A stretch of 64,000 nucleotides of DNA from Rhizobium sp. Leaf453 (GCF_001425605.1 NZ_LMRG01000012.1:62889-126888), one strand, 5' to 3'. Shown: positions 18,322 to 27,453, numbered from the stretch's first letter. The notes: generated by a model from the sequence alone, not told the origin. Made by a program: numbers and translations.

Positions 18322-19339
18322 TACATCGTTCACGCCCGCTTTCGCTCCCGAGGATACGACGGAGCCGAAGCAGCGCAACTGGGGCAGTGATGCCGCAGCC
18401 TTTGCTTTACGGGCAGGATCGTTTCTCGCCTTCGGGGCGATCCTTCTTTATTTCTCGCTGGCAGCGCCTTACTTCTTCACCATCGGCAATATCGGAAATG
18501 TGCTGGGTCAATCGGCCATTCTCGGTGTGCTGGCGATTGGTCTGACCGTGGTTATCATCGCCGGTGGTTCGAATGTCGTGACCGGCGGCATCGACCTGTC
18601 AGTTGCTGCCAATATGGGCCTGAGCGCCGCTGTTTATGCGACGCTAATCCAATTGGGGCATAGCGATCTGGTTGCGGCAGCCGGTGCCCTCGCCACCGGC
18701 TCGTTGATCGGCGTGGTCAACGCCTTTGCCGTCGTGCTGGTCGGTGTCGTACCGCTCTTGGCGACACTGGCGGTGATGAACATCGTCGCCGGTCTCGAAC
18801 TGGTGCTCACGCAAAACACGGTGGTGCCGGCAACGACAGACTTTCTGTCATATCTTTCGGCAACCGGCCCGTTCGGTCTGCCGGTTCTCGCCTATGTCCT
18901 GCTTGGCTTCACCGCAATCGCGACGGCGATCGTGCAGTTCACGGCGACAGGTCTGCGGCTTTACGCAACGGGCGAATTTCCGGATGCAGCGCGGGCGGCG
19001 GGGCTTCCCGTCCGCAGGCTGATTGCTGGGTCCTTCGTCGCGAGCGGCTTTTGCGCCGGTGCTGCCGGCATCCTCTCGGTCTCCTATCTCAGCGGCAGCA
19101 CGACAGGGGCCGGCGAAATGCTGCTACCCGTCGTGGTGACGGCGCTTCTCGGCACGGTCTTCTCGCGCCGTCTGGTTCCGACCGTCACCGGCACGCTGCT
19201 CTCGGCGCTCCTCGTCGGCTTTCTGATCAACGGCTTTCAGCTGTTGAACATTTCCAGCACGCTGGTGAACGGCGTCCAGGGCATCCTCATCCTTCTCGTG
19301 GTCTCCGCCACCACGCTTCTGCGCAAACAGGAGAGCTGA
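18311..19339 (+). CDS. Sugar-type ABC importer 1, permease A
   Basis: This 342-aa RbsC-family inner-membrane permease has about nine hydrophobic spans and the conserved GGIDLSVAANMGLSAAVYA segment. The start at 18311 overlaps the ATPase stop, so translation is probably coupled. Together with permease B it should form a heterodimeric channel. The substrate cannot be read from the sequence. Confidence 0.9.
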   Translation: MSVDTSFTPAFAPEDTTEPKQRNWGSDAAAFALRAGSFLAFGAILLYFSLAAPYFFTIGNIGNVLGQSAILGVLAIGLTVVIIAGGSNVVTGGIDLSVAANMGLSAAVYATLIQLGHSDLVAAAGALATGSLIGVVNAFAVVLVGVVPLLATLAVMNIVAGLELVLTQNTVVPATTDFLSYLSATGPFGLPVLAYVLLGFTAIATAIVQFTATGLRLYATGEFPDAARAAGLPVRRLIAGSFVASGFCAGAAGILSVSYLSGSTTGAGEMLLPVVVTALLGTVFSRRLVPTVTGTLLSALLVGFLINGFQLLNISSTLVNGVQGILILLVVSATTLLRKQES

Positions 19340-19342
19340 TCC

Positions 19343-20341
19343 ATGACCTTTGGCCTTGTTTCCGGTGGCGCGTTTTCCGGACGCCTGATCGTCGGTCATG
19401 TCGTGCGATATGCGCTGGTGGTTGCCATCATCGGGGTCTTCGCGGCCTTTTCCGTGGCGGCACCGACCTTTCTGGCGCCGGCCAATCTGCAGAGCATCCT
19501 GGTCAACAATTTCACTCTGCTCGCGATCGTCGCCATTGCCATGACCTTTGCGGTTTCCGCTGGGGGCATCGATTTGTCCGTGGGCACTGCCGTGGATTTC
19601 GCCAGCTTCGCCTTCGTTTCCCTCGTCCTTGCCGGGCAACCGGTGCCGCTGGCCTTGCTGGCAGGGCTTGCCGGCGGCGCGCTTGTCGGCGTGTTCAATG
19701 CGATCCTGATCGTCGGCATCGGCATATCGCCGTTCCTCGCCACGCTCGGCACGTTGTTCATCGGGCGCAGCATCCAGCAGCTTCTCACCAATGGTGGCAA
19801 CCCGGTCTATCTGCCGCCTGCAGGCGTCCCCGAGGCCTTCCGTTTCGTCGGTCATGGCACGGTGTTCGGCATTCCCTTTCCGCTGGTCGTCGTCCTCGTT
19901 GTCATCGTCGCAAGCGCGGTCATTCTGTCTAAAACCCGCTATGGCCGCGTCCTGACCGCGATCGGCATCCAGGCCAGCGTTACCCGCTATTCCGGCGTTG
20001 CCGTTCCCGCTCATGTCGCCGTGACCTATGTGCTCACGGGCATTATTGCGGCCATTGCCGGACTGATCCTGACATCGACAGTGACCGTCTACATTCCCTC
20101 GTCCGGTAACGCCTTCCTGCTCAACGCGATCGGCGCGACCTTTATCGGCACGACGCTGAGCCCGCTCGGCCGCCCCAATATTCCCGGAACCGTTCTCGGC
20201 GTCCTGCTGCTCAGCATCGTCGCCAACGGCCTGCTGCTGACCGGCCTGAATTTCTACTGGCAGCAGGTGGGCACCGGCCTTCTGATCTTCGGTGTTCTGT
20301 CGATCAGCTTCCTGAACCAGAAGGCGAAGCGGCGGGGGTAA
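19343..20341 (+). CDS. Sugar-type ABC importer 1, permease B
   Basis: This is a 332-aa RbsC-family permease with the conserved AGGIDLSVGTAVDFASFAFV segment and a hydrophobic core of eight to ten spans. It begins three bases after permease A. Having two different permease genes is common in this family, and differs from importer 2 in this window, which shows only one. Confidence 0.9.
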   Translation: MTFGLVSGGAFSGRLIVGHVVRYALVVAIIGVFAAFSVAAPTFLAPANLQSILVNNFTLLAIVAIAMTFAVSAGGIDLSVGTAVDFASFAFVSLVLAGQPVPLALLAGLAGGALVGVFNAILIVGIGISPFLATLGTLFIGRSIQQLLTNGGNPVYLPPAGVPEAFRFVGHGTVFGIPFPLVVVLVVIVASAVILSKTRYGRVLTAIGIQASVTRYSGVAVPAHVAVTYVLTGIIAAIAGLILTSTVTVYIPSSGNAFLLNAIGATFIGTTLSPLGRPNIPGTVLGVLLLSIVANGLLLTGLNFYWQQVGTGLLIFGVLSISFLNQKAKRRG

Positions 20342-20424
20342 ACTCCGTCGCCGCTTGACGCCGGATGAGCGATGTTGAAACTCCGTCGCAGCAATCGGCT
20401 TAACCGCACCCCGCCCGGATCATC

Positions 20425-21786
20425 GTGACCAGACAGCTTCAGCTCTATGCCTTCGACATGAATTGTGTCGGTCATATCAATCACGGCCTGTGGACGCATC
20501 CGCGCGACAGTTCGCTTCGATATACCGACCTCGACTACTGGACGGGCCTTGCAAAAACCGCCGAGCGGGGAAAGCTCGACGGCATTTTCCTGGCTGATAT
20601 CGTCGGGGTCTATGATGTCTATGAGGGCGGCCCGCAGGCGGCCATTCGCGGTGGTGCGCAAATCCCGGTCAACGATCCGCTGATTCCGCTCTCGGCCATG
20701 GCTGCGGTGACCGAGCATCTCGGCTTCGGCGTCACTGTCAACACGACCTACGAGCCGCCCTTCCTGTTTGCCCGCCGGATGTCGACGCTCGATCACCTGA
20801 CGAAAGGTCGGATCGGCTGGAACATTGTCACCGGCTATCTCGACAGCGCTGCCCGCAGCATGGGCCTGCCGCAGCAGCCTGATCATGATGCGCGCTATGA
20901 GGCGGCGGAAGAATATCTCGAGGTTCTCTACAAGCTCTGGGAAGGCAGCTGGGCTGACGATGCCGTTCTGCGCGACCGGGAGAAGGGTGTCTTCGCCAAT
21001 CCCGATCGGGTTCGTGCAGTCCGGCATGAAGGCCGACATTACCGGATGGACGGCATTCATCTCAGCGAACCCTCGCCGCAACGGACGCCGGTCCTGTTCC
21101 AGGCGGGTGCGTCCAACCGCGGACAGGATTTTGCGGCCCGGCATGCCGAAACGGTGTTCATCGCCAGTTCGTCACCGGTATCGGCGCGTGGGCTTGTCGA
21201 TGGACTTCGCGCCCGCGCCGTCGCATTCGGCCGTTGGGCGGATTCGGTCAAGGTCCTGAACCTGGTGACGGTTGTCACCGGCCGCAGCGAACGGGAGGCG
21301 AAGGACAGGTTGGAGGACTATCGCCGTCACGCCAGCGTCGAGGCGTCGCTTGCGCATTATTCCAGCTCGATCGGCATCGACCTGTCGCAGTTTTCACTCG
21401 ATGAGCCGATCCTACAGACCAGGACGAACGCCAATCAATCGGCACTCGCGGCCCTCACCGATGGCAAGGAAAATGCGACGATGCGGCAAATCATCGACCA
21501 GATGGTGCTGGGCAGCCGGCAAAAGCCGATCGTCGGCAGTCCGGAGCAGATTGCCGACCATTTCGAGGTCTGGATGCGCGAAGGTGATGTCGACGGCTTC
21601 AATCTCGCCCGTACAGTCGCGCCGGAGAGCCTAACGGATTTTGTCGACCTGGTCGTGCCTGTCCTGCAGGAGCGCGGGCTGTTCAAGCGGGACTATGCGC
21701 CGGGCACCCTGCGGCAGAAGATTTTCGGTGGTGAGAGTGGTCGTCTGCCCGAAAGCCATCCGGCAGCCGCCTCCCGTTTCCGATAG
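20425..21786 (+). CDS. NtaA/SnaA/DszA-family FMN-dependent monooxygenase 1
   Basis: The 453-aa protein belongs to the bacterial luciferase-like flavin monooxygenases of the NtaA/SnaA/DszA branch. Visible family features are the N-terminal FDMNCVGHINHGLWTHP, a YWTGLAKTAERGKLDG segment, DHLTKGRIGWNIVTGYLDSA, and LSEPSPQRTPVLFQAGAS. Such enzymes use FMNH2 from a separate reductase to oxidise C-S or C-N bonds, for example sulfones in DszA. It is the last gene behind ABC importer 1 (gap 83 bases), so it probably acts on what that system brings in. It is a paralogue of the gene at 30548-31948. Starts at GTG 20425 with a weak ribosome site. Confidence 0.85.
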   Translation: MTRQLQLYAFDMNCVGHINHGLWTHPRDSSLRYTDLDYWTGLAKTAERGKLDGIFLADIVGVYDVYEGGPQAAIRGGAQIPVNDPLIPLSAMAAVTEHLGFGVTVNTTYEPPFLFARRMSTLDHLTKGRIGWNIVTGYLDSAARSMGLPQQPDHDARYEAAEEYLEVLYKLWEGSWADDAVLRDREKGVFANPDRVRAVRHEGRHYRMDGIHLSEPSPQRTPVLFQAGASNRGQDFAARHAETVFIASSSPVSARGLVDGLRARAVAFGRWADSVKVLNLVTVVTGRSEREAKDRLEDYRRHASVEASLAHYSSSIGIDLSQFSLDEPILQTRTNANQSALAALTDGKENATMRQIIDQMVLGSRQKPIVGSPEQIADHFEVWMREGDVDGFNLARTVAPESLTDFVDLVVPVLQERGLFKRDYAPGTLRQKIFGGESGRLPESHPAAASRFR

Positions 21787-21804
21787 ACGGCCGCCGGTCG
21801 ATTG

Positions 21805-22461
21805 TCAGGCTCGGTGATCGAGACGGGCGACGAGCCGGTCGCCCAGCCACTGGATGCCGCAGACCATGATGATCAGCACGATGACGACCGCGATCATGAT
21901 GTTGGTCTCGAATCGCTGGTAGCCATAGCGGATGGCGAGATCGCCGAGGCCACCGGCACCGATGGCGCCCGCCATGGCCGATGCGCCGACCAGTGTCACC
22001 AGCGTGACGGTGAAGCCGGCGACAATGCCGGGCAACGCTTCCGGTACCAGCACTTCACGGATGATTGTCCAGCGATTGCCGCCCATGGCGCGCACGGCTT
22101 CGATCAGGCCGCGGTCGACCTCGCGCAGCGAAACCTCGGCGATGCGGGCATAATAGGGGGTCGCCGCGATCGCCAGGGGCACGATCGCCGCCCAGGTGCC
22201 GAGCGCGGTTCCGACAATCAGCCGCGTCACCGGGATCAACGCTACCAGCAGGATGATGAAAGGCACCGAGCGGAAGCCGTTGACGATGGCGCCGAGCAGC
22301 CGGTTTATCCAGAGATTTTCCGCGATGCCGCCGCGATCCGTGGCGATCAATGCCAGGCCGAGCGGCAGGCCCGCCAGAAGCGAGATCAGGCCGGAGGCCC
22401 CGGTCATCAGAAGGGTTTCCCAGATCGAGCGAAGGAGCAGATCAAACAGAACGGGTGTCAT
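21805..22461 (-). CDS. metI: Methionine-type ABC transporter permease
   Basis: This 218-aa permease has five or six spans and the binding-protein-dependent transport motif (EAVRAMGGNRWTIIREVLVP) that contacts the ATPase. Closing sequence and length match MetI. ATG 22461 is preceded by GGAGG at a good distance, and the gene overlaps the end of metN by 20 bases. It imports methionine or related sulfur amino-acid derivatives with MetN and MetQ. It is convergent with the monooxygenase gene, only 18 bases away. Confidence 0.9.
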   Translation of the reverse strand: MTPVLFDLLLRSIWETLLMTGASGLISLLAGLPLGLALIATDRGGIAENLWINRLLGAIVNGFRSVPFIILLVALIPVTRLIVGTALGTWAAIVPLAIAATPYYARIAEVSLREVDRGLIEAVRAMGGNRWTIIREVLVPEALPGIVAGFTVTLVTLVGASAMAGAIGAGGLGDLAIRYGYQRFETNIMIAVVIVLIIMVCGIQWLGDRLVARLDHRA

Positions 22462-23524
22462 AACCAAGGACCTCCACGCGAGCCGAGCGGCCCTTCAGAA
22501 ATTGCAGAACGGGATCGAGTCGGGTTGGATCGGGTACCCCGATGAAGAAACGGGCGACCGGCTGGTCCTGGATATGGTCGATGCCGCCATGGATCAGCCG
22601 GAATGCGTTGGGCAGCGCGGCCGAGAGATCGGCAAACAGCGGCGCGTTGGCGTCCGGGCCTGCGAGATCGACGCTGAGCACGGCTTCGCCGCCGGGCGTC
22701 TGGCTGAGGCGTTGTGCGATATGCGCTGGTAGTTGCGGGCGGATGGTATTGAGCAGACTCTTCGTGGTCTCGCTCTGGGGATCGGAGAATACGGACCAGA
22801 CCGGCCCTTCCTCGATGATCCGCCCACCATCGATCACGGCCACCCGATCGGCGATGGTGCGCACGACTTCCATCTCGTGGGTGATCAGCAGGATCGTCAG
22901 ATCCAGCTTGCGGTTGATGTCCTTCAAGAGGGCAAGGATCGCATGGGTCGTTTCCGGATCGAGCGCCGAGGTGGCCTCGTCGGACAGCAGCAGCGCCGGC
23001 CGACCGGCGAGCGCTCGGGCAATGCCGACGCGTTGTTTCTGGCCGCCGGACAGCGATGACGGATAGGCCTTGGCCTTGTCCGACAGGCCGACGAGTTCCA
23101 GCAGTTCCGCTGCACGCTTCAGCCGGGCCGCTTTCGGCAAGCCCTCGATCTTTAGCGGCAGTGCGACGTTTTCCTCCACGGTCTTTGCCGACAGCAGATT
23201 GAAGTGCTGGAAAATCATGCCGATCTTGCGCCGCAACGGTTGGAGCTGTTGTTCGGAAAGGCCGGTGATATCGCGACCTTCGATCAGGACCGAACCGGAA
23301 TCAGGCCGTTCCAGTCCGTTGAGGCAGCGGATCAGCGTGGATTTTCCCGCGCCGCTGCGGCCGATAATGCCGAGGATTTCACCCTTCTTGACGGAGAGCG
23401 AGACGCCGTCGAGCGCGGCGGTCTTGCCGAAGTGGCGCCGGACATCCGTCAACCGGACGACATCCGGGCTGTCGGCCTTGTTTCGCGACGTGGCAACCGG
23501 AGCCACGGTTGTGTGGGAATTCAT
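22442..23524 (-). CDS. metN: Methionine-type ABC transporter ATPase
   Basis: The 360-aa protein has an N-terminal ABC domain (Walker A GRSGAGKST at about 55-63, signature LSGGQKQRV, Walker B LLLSDEATSALD) and a C-terminal NIL domain (from about residue 270) that in E. coli MetN binds methionine to switch transport off. The linking DPQSETTKSLL stretch is typical. The start is ATG 23524; the GGAAAGGACG site supports it. The gene lies between metQ and metI in a compact operon. Confidence 0.92.
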   Translation of the reverse strand: MNSHTTVAPVATSRNKADSPDVVRLTDVRRHFGKTAALDGVSLSVKKGEILGIIGRSGAGKSTLIRCLNGLERPDSGSVLIEGRDITGLSEQQLQPLRRKIGMIFQHFNLLSAKTVEENVALPLKIEGLPKAARLKRAAELLELVGLSDKAKAYPSSLSGGQKQRVGIARALAGRPALLLSDEATSALDPETTHAILALLKDINRKLDLTILLITHEMEVVRTIADRVAVIDGGRIIEEGPVWSVFSDPQSETTKSLLNTIRPQLPAHIAQRLSQTPGGEAVLSVDLAGPDANAPLFADLSAALPNAFRLIHGGIDHIQDQPVARFFIGVPDPTRLDPVLQFLKGRSARVEVLGYDTRSV

Positions 23525-23564
23525 GGAACGTCCTTTCCGCTTTCGCGGCACTGTCTGGTCAACG

Positions 23565-23601
23565 CCAAAGGCGGCCCGGACAAAAGTCCGACAGCCGCCT
23601 T
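23565..23601 (-). terminator. Hairpin between metQ and metN
   Basis: The sequence around 23567-23601 has outer arms AAGGCGGC and GCCGCCTT and an inner CGGAC/GTCCG pairing around AAAA. It is placed just after metQ on its strand, with only a short T run, so it may be a leaky terminator or a transcript-end stabiliser that keeps MetQ in excess of MetN and MetI. Confidence 0.55.
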
Positions 23602-23624
23602 CGCAGTCTGCATGATGGTTCGGA

Positions 23625-24473
23625 TCAATAGGCGCTGATGCCAGTGCCCTTGTAGACCCGGTCGAATTCAGCCTTCACCGTGTCGTTCTGGTAGGCGGAT
23701 ACGAGCGTCTTGACCCACGCTTCGTTTTCCTGACCGGCCTTCACGGCGATGAAGTTGCGGTAGGGATTGTCGGCAACCGGCTCCTGAGCGATGCGGTTTT
23801 CCGGTGTCAGGCCGCTCTTCAGCGCCCAGTCGGTGTTGACGACGGCGGCATCGAGGTCGTCGATGGCACGGCCGACGACGCCGGCGTCAAGTTCCTTGAT
23901 CTCGATGTTCTTCGGGTTCTCGACGATATCGGCGATGGTCGCCAGGATGCCGGTGCCGTCCTTCAGCTTGATCAGGCCTTCATTCTGCAGCACGCGCAGC
24001 GCGCGGCCTTCGTTCGACGGATCGTTCGGCACGCCGATGATGGCGCCATCCTTGATCTCATCGAGCTTCGCGAACTTCTTCGAATAGAGCCCGATCGGCC
24101 AGACGCCGGTATAGCCGACCGAGACGATCTTGTAGCCGTGTGTCTTGATCTGGTTGTCGAGATAGGGCTGGTGCTGGAAGGCGTTGGCGTCGATTTCGCC
24201 GCGCTCCAGCGCTTCGTTCGGCTGGGTGTAGTCGTTGAAGACGACCGTTTCGATCGTCAGGTTCTGCTTGGCCGCTTCGGCGGTCACGACGCGCCAGACG
24301 TCTTCGTCTTCGCCACTGATGATGCCGACCTTGATTGTCTTGGCATCTTCGGCAAGCGCGTTTCCAGGCATCGTTGCGAGGCCGGTTGCGAAGGTCGAGG
24401 CGAGCAGGGCCGTCAGCACGGCACGGCGTGAGAACGAAGCCGTCTTGAGGAGGGTGGAAACGATGCGTGTCAT
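23625..24473 (-). CDS. metQ: MetQ/NlpA-family binding protein
   Basis: This 282-aa protein has a signal peptide with a twin-arginine-like stretch (FSRRAVLTALLAS) ending in NALA-ED, and then the MetQ fold (TIKVGIISGEDEDVW, NAFQHQPYLDNQIKTHG, IGVPNDPSNEGRAL). Unlike many homologues, no lipobox cysteine is present at the cleavage site, so it is predicted to be a free periplasmic protein. Start ATG 24473 is preferred over a longer frame because it gives the signal peptide and has AGGAC before it. It feeds MetN-MetI. Confidence 0.9.
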   Translation of the reverse strand: MTRIVSTLLKTASFSRRAVLTALLASTFATGLATMPGNALAEDAKTIKVGIISGEDEDVWRVVTAEAAKQNLTIETVVFNDYTQPNEALERGEIDANAFQHQPYLDNQIKTHGYKIVSVGYTGVWPIGLYSKKFAKLDEIKDGAIIGVPNDPSNEGRALRVLQNEGLIKLKDGTGILATIADIVENPKNIEIKELDAGVVGRAIDDLDAAVVNTDWALKSGLTPENRIAQEPVADNPYRNFIAVKAGQENEAWVKTLVSAYQNDTVKAEFDRVYKGTGISAY

Positions 24474-24547
24474 GGCGGGTCCTGTATAGTCCGGGGAGGA
24501 TAAGATCAGAGGCGAGTAAAGTTCGTCTCTGGGTATCAAGATCGCAA

Positions 24548-24588
24548 ATGCACAAAACATAAGCGAAGGATGATTATGTTTTGTGCAT
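24548..24588 (-). promoter_or_regulatory. Perfect 15-bp inverted repeat upstream of metQ
   Basis: ATGCACAAAACATAA (24548-24562) is exactly inverted at 24574-24588, with an 11-base spacer. It lies 75-115 bases before the metQ start and about 80 bases after the end of the importer-2 permease. No T run follows, so it fits an operator or a 5'-leader structure better than a terminator. It does not match a SAM riboswitch that I can recognise. Confidence 0.6.
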
Positions 24589-24638
24589 CGCAATGCGGGA
24601 AAAAACTTCTGCCCATATCAGCAAGCGCAAATCAATTT

Positions 24639-24652
24639 TCTACTGAATTTAT
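24639..24652 (+). promoter_or_regulatory. Sulfur-island motif copy (TCTAC-N4-TTTAT)
   Basis: TCTACTGAATTTAT lies in the metQ leader, 15 bases downstream of the importer-2 permease stop. It is one of six similar sites in promoters of this island. This copy has C in place of the fifth T and is the weakest placed. Confidence 0.3.
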
Positions 24653-24667
24653 GTACTACTGTCTGGT

Positions 24668-25708
24668 TCAGCGCGTATTGCGGCCAAGCCCATAGGTCAG
24701 CGCTAAGGCTCCGACGAGGACGGCACCCTTGACGAAATCCTGGGTGTAATAGGGTGCGTTCAGCATGGTCAGGCCGTTTAGCAGGATGCCGACGAAAACG
24801 GCGCCGACGATCGTGCCGAAGACATTGGGGCGGCGCAGGCCGAGGACGGCGAAACCGATCAGCGAGGCGGCCACCGCATCCATCAGCAATGATCCGCCGG
24901 AGGAAATATCGCCACGCCCGACGCGTGCGGCGATGATGATGCCGCCGAGGGAGGCGAGCGTGCCGGAGAGCACATAGGCCAGCGTCTTGAGGCGCGGCAC
25001 CGATGCGCCGGCCAGCCGCGTCGCCACCTCGTTGCCGCCGGTGGCAAACAGCAGGCGGCCGATGCGGGTATGTTCCGTCAGGATATAGAGCGCGATGGCG
25101 ATCAGGATCATGATCACGACCGGGGTCGGCACCACGCCCAGCAGGGTCGAGCGCCCGATGCGCAGGAAAGCGGGATCGTAGGCGCCGGTCGCGGTCGTCC
25201 CATCGGGCAGGATGAGGCCGGCGGAGATCGACCGGCCTGCCGTTGGAATCAGCTGCAACCCGGTCAGCAGGAACATCACCGCCAGTGTCGCCAAAAGGTC
25301 CGGCACCCGCAGGCGAACGATGAGGAAGGCATTGAACAGGCCGACAAGGGCGCCGAAGGCCAGCACCAGCGGCACTGTCGTGAAGACATCGAGGCCGAGC
25401 ACAATCATCGCATAACTTGCCGCCATGACGCTGGACGCGGCCACCGCCCCGATCGACAGGTCGAAGCCGCCGACGGCCAGTGTCACCGTCACGCCGGCAC
25501 CGAGGATGGCGACGACGGAGACGGCCTGCAGGATGCTCATCTGGTTGGCGAGATTGATGAAAGCAGGCTCGGCGATGGTGAAACCGACGATCAGGACCGC
25601 CAGCAGGATGAACACCGCGCTGTTGCGGACGGTCGTGCGAAGCTGTTCCAAGGCGATCCTGGGTTTGGCTGCCCCGACGGTGGATGCTTGGTTTTCGATC
25701 GATGTCAT
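24668..25708 (-). CDS. Sugar-type ABC importer 2, permease
   Basis: The 346-aa RbsC-family permease has about nine spans and the conserved VGGFDLSIGAVAASSVMAA segment. The start shares one base with the stop of the ATPase gene upstream (TGATG), so translation is coupled. It is the only permease gene of importer 2 in view, which suggests a homodimeric channel. The binding protein is encoded divergently at 27518. Confidence 0.9.
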   Translation of the reverse strand: MTSIENQASTVGAAKPRIALEQLRTTVRNSAVFILLAVLIVGFTIAEPAFINLANQMSILQAVSVVAILGAGVTVTLAVGGFDLSIGAVAASSVMAASYAMIVLGLDVFTTVPLVLAFGALVGLFNAFLIVRLRVPDLLATLAVMFLLTGLQLIPTAGRSISAGLILPDGTTATGAYDPAFLRIGRSTLLGVVPTPVVIMILIAIALYILTEHTRIGRLLFATGGNEVATRLAGASVPRLKTLAYVLSGTLASLGGIIIAARVGRGDISSGGSLLMDAVAASLIGFAVLGLRRPNVFGTIVGAVFVGILLNGLTMLNAPYYTQDFVKGAVLVGALALTYGLGRNTR

Positions 25709-27183
25709 CAGTGGGCTGCCTCGAAACTAGGGGACGGTGCCGGGCGCGCACTGCCCAGCGTATGGTGATCGATGAGTAGGATGCGGTCGGCGACTTCGAG
25801 CGCTTCTTCCGGATCGGATGTGGCGATCAGCGTGGCGCGTTCCGTATTGGCGCGGATGGCCGTGATGATATCGTGGCGTGCGCCGACATCGACGCCCTGG
25901 AACGGTTCGTCGAGCAGCAGCAGGCGGCTTGGCTCGACGTCCCAGCGGCCGAGGATGACCTTCTGCTGGTTGCCGCCGGAGAGCGAAGCCATTGCGGCAT
26001 TCGGGCCGGACGCGCGGATGCCCAGCCGGTGAATGGCCCGTTCGGCCTCAGCCTGTTCCCGCCCTCCGAGCAGAAGACCCGAGGAAAACCATTTGGCGAG
26101 ATGCGGCAGGCTGATCGTTGCCGCGAGAGAACTGCCCGGCCAGTCGGCGGGCATCAGCGAGGAGCGGTGCCGGTCCTCGGCGGCCATGAAGACTCCGGCG
26201 TCGATGGCGGCACGAACCGAAGCGGGCGCGTAGGGTCTGCCGTCAAGACGCATCGTGCCGCCGGCCAGCGCCGCATTGCCGAAGATCGCCGAGAGAAGAC
26301 GGCTTTTCCCGGCACCCAGCACTCCGGATATGGCGACGACTTCGCCGGCATGAAGATCGAGGTCGAACGGCTTGGCGCCGGGGATGAGGCTGATATCCCG
26401 CATTTCGAAGATCGGCGCGCCGACAGGCAAGCGCGCATCCGGCCGGGCCGACCGTAGTGAGCGGCCGATCATTGTTTCGACGGCCGTGTCGAAATCGACG
26501 GGCCGATTGAAAGTGCCGACAACCTGACCGCCGCGCAGCACGACAACGCGGTCGGCGAGCGCCTCGAGGTCGGCGATCCGGTGCGAGATATAAAGGATGG
26601 CGAGGCCTTCGCCTCGCAGGCGTTTCAGGATTGCATAGAGCCGCTCGGATTCCGGGCCGGAAATGCTGGCGGTCGGCTCATCGAGAATGAGCACGGACGC
26701 CTTGCGCGCGACAGCGCGGGCAATCGCCACCAGTTGCCGGTCGGCGGCCGGCAGGTCGGCGAAATCGAGATCCAGCGGCAGGTCGAAACCGGCTTGGGTG
26801 AGGATGTCTTGTGCCTTTTTGCGGATCGAGCGGCGGTTGAGGAAGAACGGTGCGGAGCCGTCCGCATAGCCGTTGAGCAATAACGCATCCGCGACGCTCA
26901 GGCCCGGCGCACCGACCCGGTCCGTCGATTGATGTACCGTAACCACGCCCGCATCGGCCGCTTCAGCGGGGGATTCTGGAGCATAGGGCCGACCGGCAAG
27001 CGCGATGACGCCGCTATCCGCGTCCAGCGTGCCGGAGAGGATGTTGACGAGGGTCGATTTGCCGGCGCCGTTCGCTCCCATCAGGGCAACGATTTCGCCG
27101 GCGTTCAATTCGAGGCTCGCACCGGCAAGCGCGCGGGTTGGCCCGAACGAGCGGCTCAGTCGGTCGATCTTCAAAAGCGGCAT
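25708..27183 (-). CDS. Sugar-type ABC importer 2, two-domain ATPase
   Basis: This 491-aa RbsA-type protein has two nucleotide-binding domains: Walker A GANGAGKST with Walker B VLILDEPTASI in the first, and GVLGAGKSRLL with signature LSGGNQQKV and Walker B LLLLDEPFQGV in the second. Here the second P-loop is also intact, unlike importer 1. It heads the minus-strand operon with its permease. A TCTAT-N4-TTTAT site lies 24-37 bases before the start. Confidence 0.9.
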   Translation of the reverse strand: MPLLKIDRLSRSFGPTRALAGASLELNAGEIVALMGANGAGKSTLVNILSGTLDADSGVIALAGRPYAPESPAEAADAGVVTVHQSTDRVGAPGLSVADALLLNGYADGSAPFFLNRRSIRKKAQDILTQAGFDLPLDLDFADLPAADRQLVAIARAVARKASVLILDEPTASISGPESERLYAILKRLRGEGLAILYISHRIADLEALADRVVVLRGGQVVGTFNRPVDFDTAVETMIGRSLRSARPDARLPVGAPIFEMRDISLIPGAKPFDLDLHAGEVVAISGVLGAGKSRLLSAIFGNAALAGGTMRLDGRPYAPASVRAAIDAGVFMAAEDRHRSSLMPADWPGSSLAATISLPHLAKWFSSGLLLGGREQAEAERAIHRLGIRASGPNAAMASLSGGNQQKVILGRWDVEPSRLLLLDEPFQGVDVGARHDIITAIRANTERATLIATSDPEEALEVADRILLIDHHTLGSARPAPSPSFEAAH

Positions 27184-27206
27184 CTGCGAACCAAGGCTTG
27201 AAATTG

Positions 27207-27220
27207 TCTATACAGTTTAT
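27207..27220 (+). promoter_or_regulatory. Sulfur-island motif copy (TCTAT-N4-TTTAT)
   Basis: TCTATACAGTTTAT lies just upstream of the importer-2 ATPase start. It resembles sites at 15618, 33268 and 36859. Its closeness to the start means it could overlap the transcription start or the -10 region. Confidence 0.4.
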
Positions 27221-27417
27221 GTATTTTATACTTATCTGCTGCGATGTCTCGAAACGGCTTTCCAAACTTGCCGGTCAAAACGGCAAAATCGTTCGGGGTA
27301 AGCAAGGCCTTTGGGATTTGCGGGGCATCAATGTCATCGGCGGCGGGAAGATTGGACCGTTCTTCCGCGCGGCCTATTCGCGGATGGAATTTCTCCGGCA
27401 GGCCGGAAAAACAGAAG

Positions 27418-27453
27418 TCCATATTTATCCATAAAATCCATAAAATATATAAA
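27418..27453 (+). repeat. 9-bp direct repeats upstream of binding protein 2
   Basis: ATCCATAAA occurs twice head to tail (27427-27435 and 27436-27444), followed by the variant ATATATAAA (27445-27453) and preceded by GTCCATATT. The TCCATA core is also the half-site of the palindrome at 15605-15629. The array ends 64 bases before the binding-protein start, a natural place for an activator or repressor. Confidence 0.55.

Noticed and set aside
24618..25751. 377-codon minus-strand frame overlapping importer-2 permease
   Set aside because: Rich in Arg, Pro and His as expected for the wrong frame of a high-GC gene; the permease frame has clear membrane spans and family motifs.
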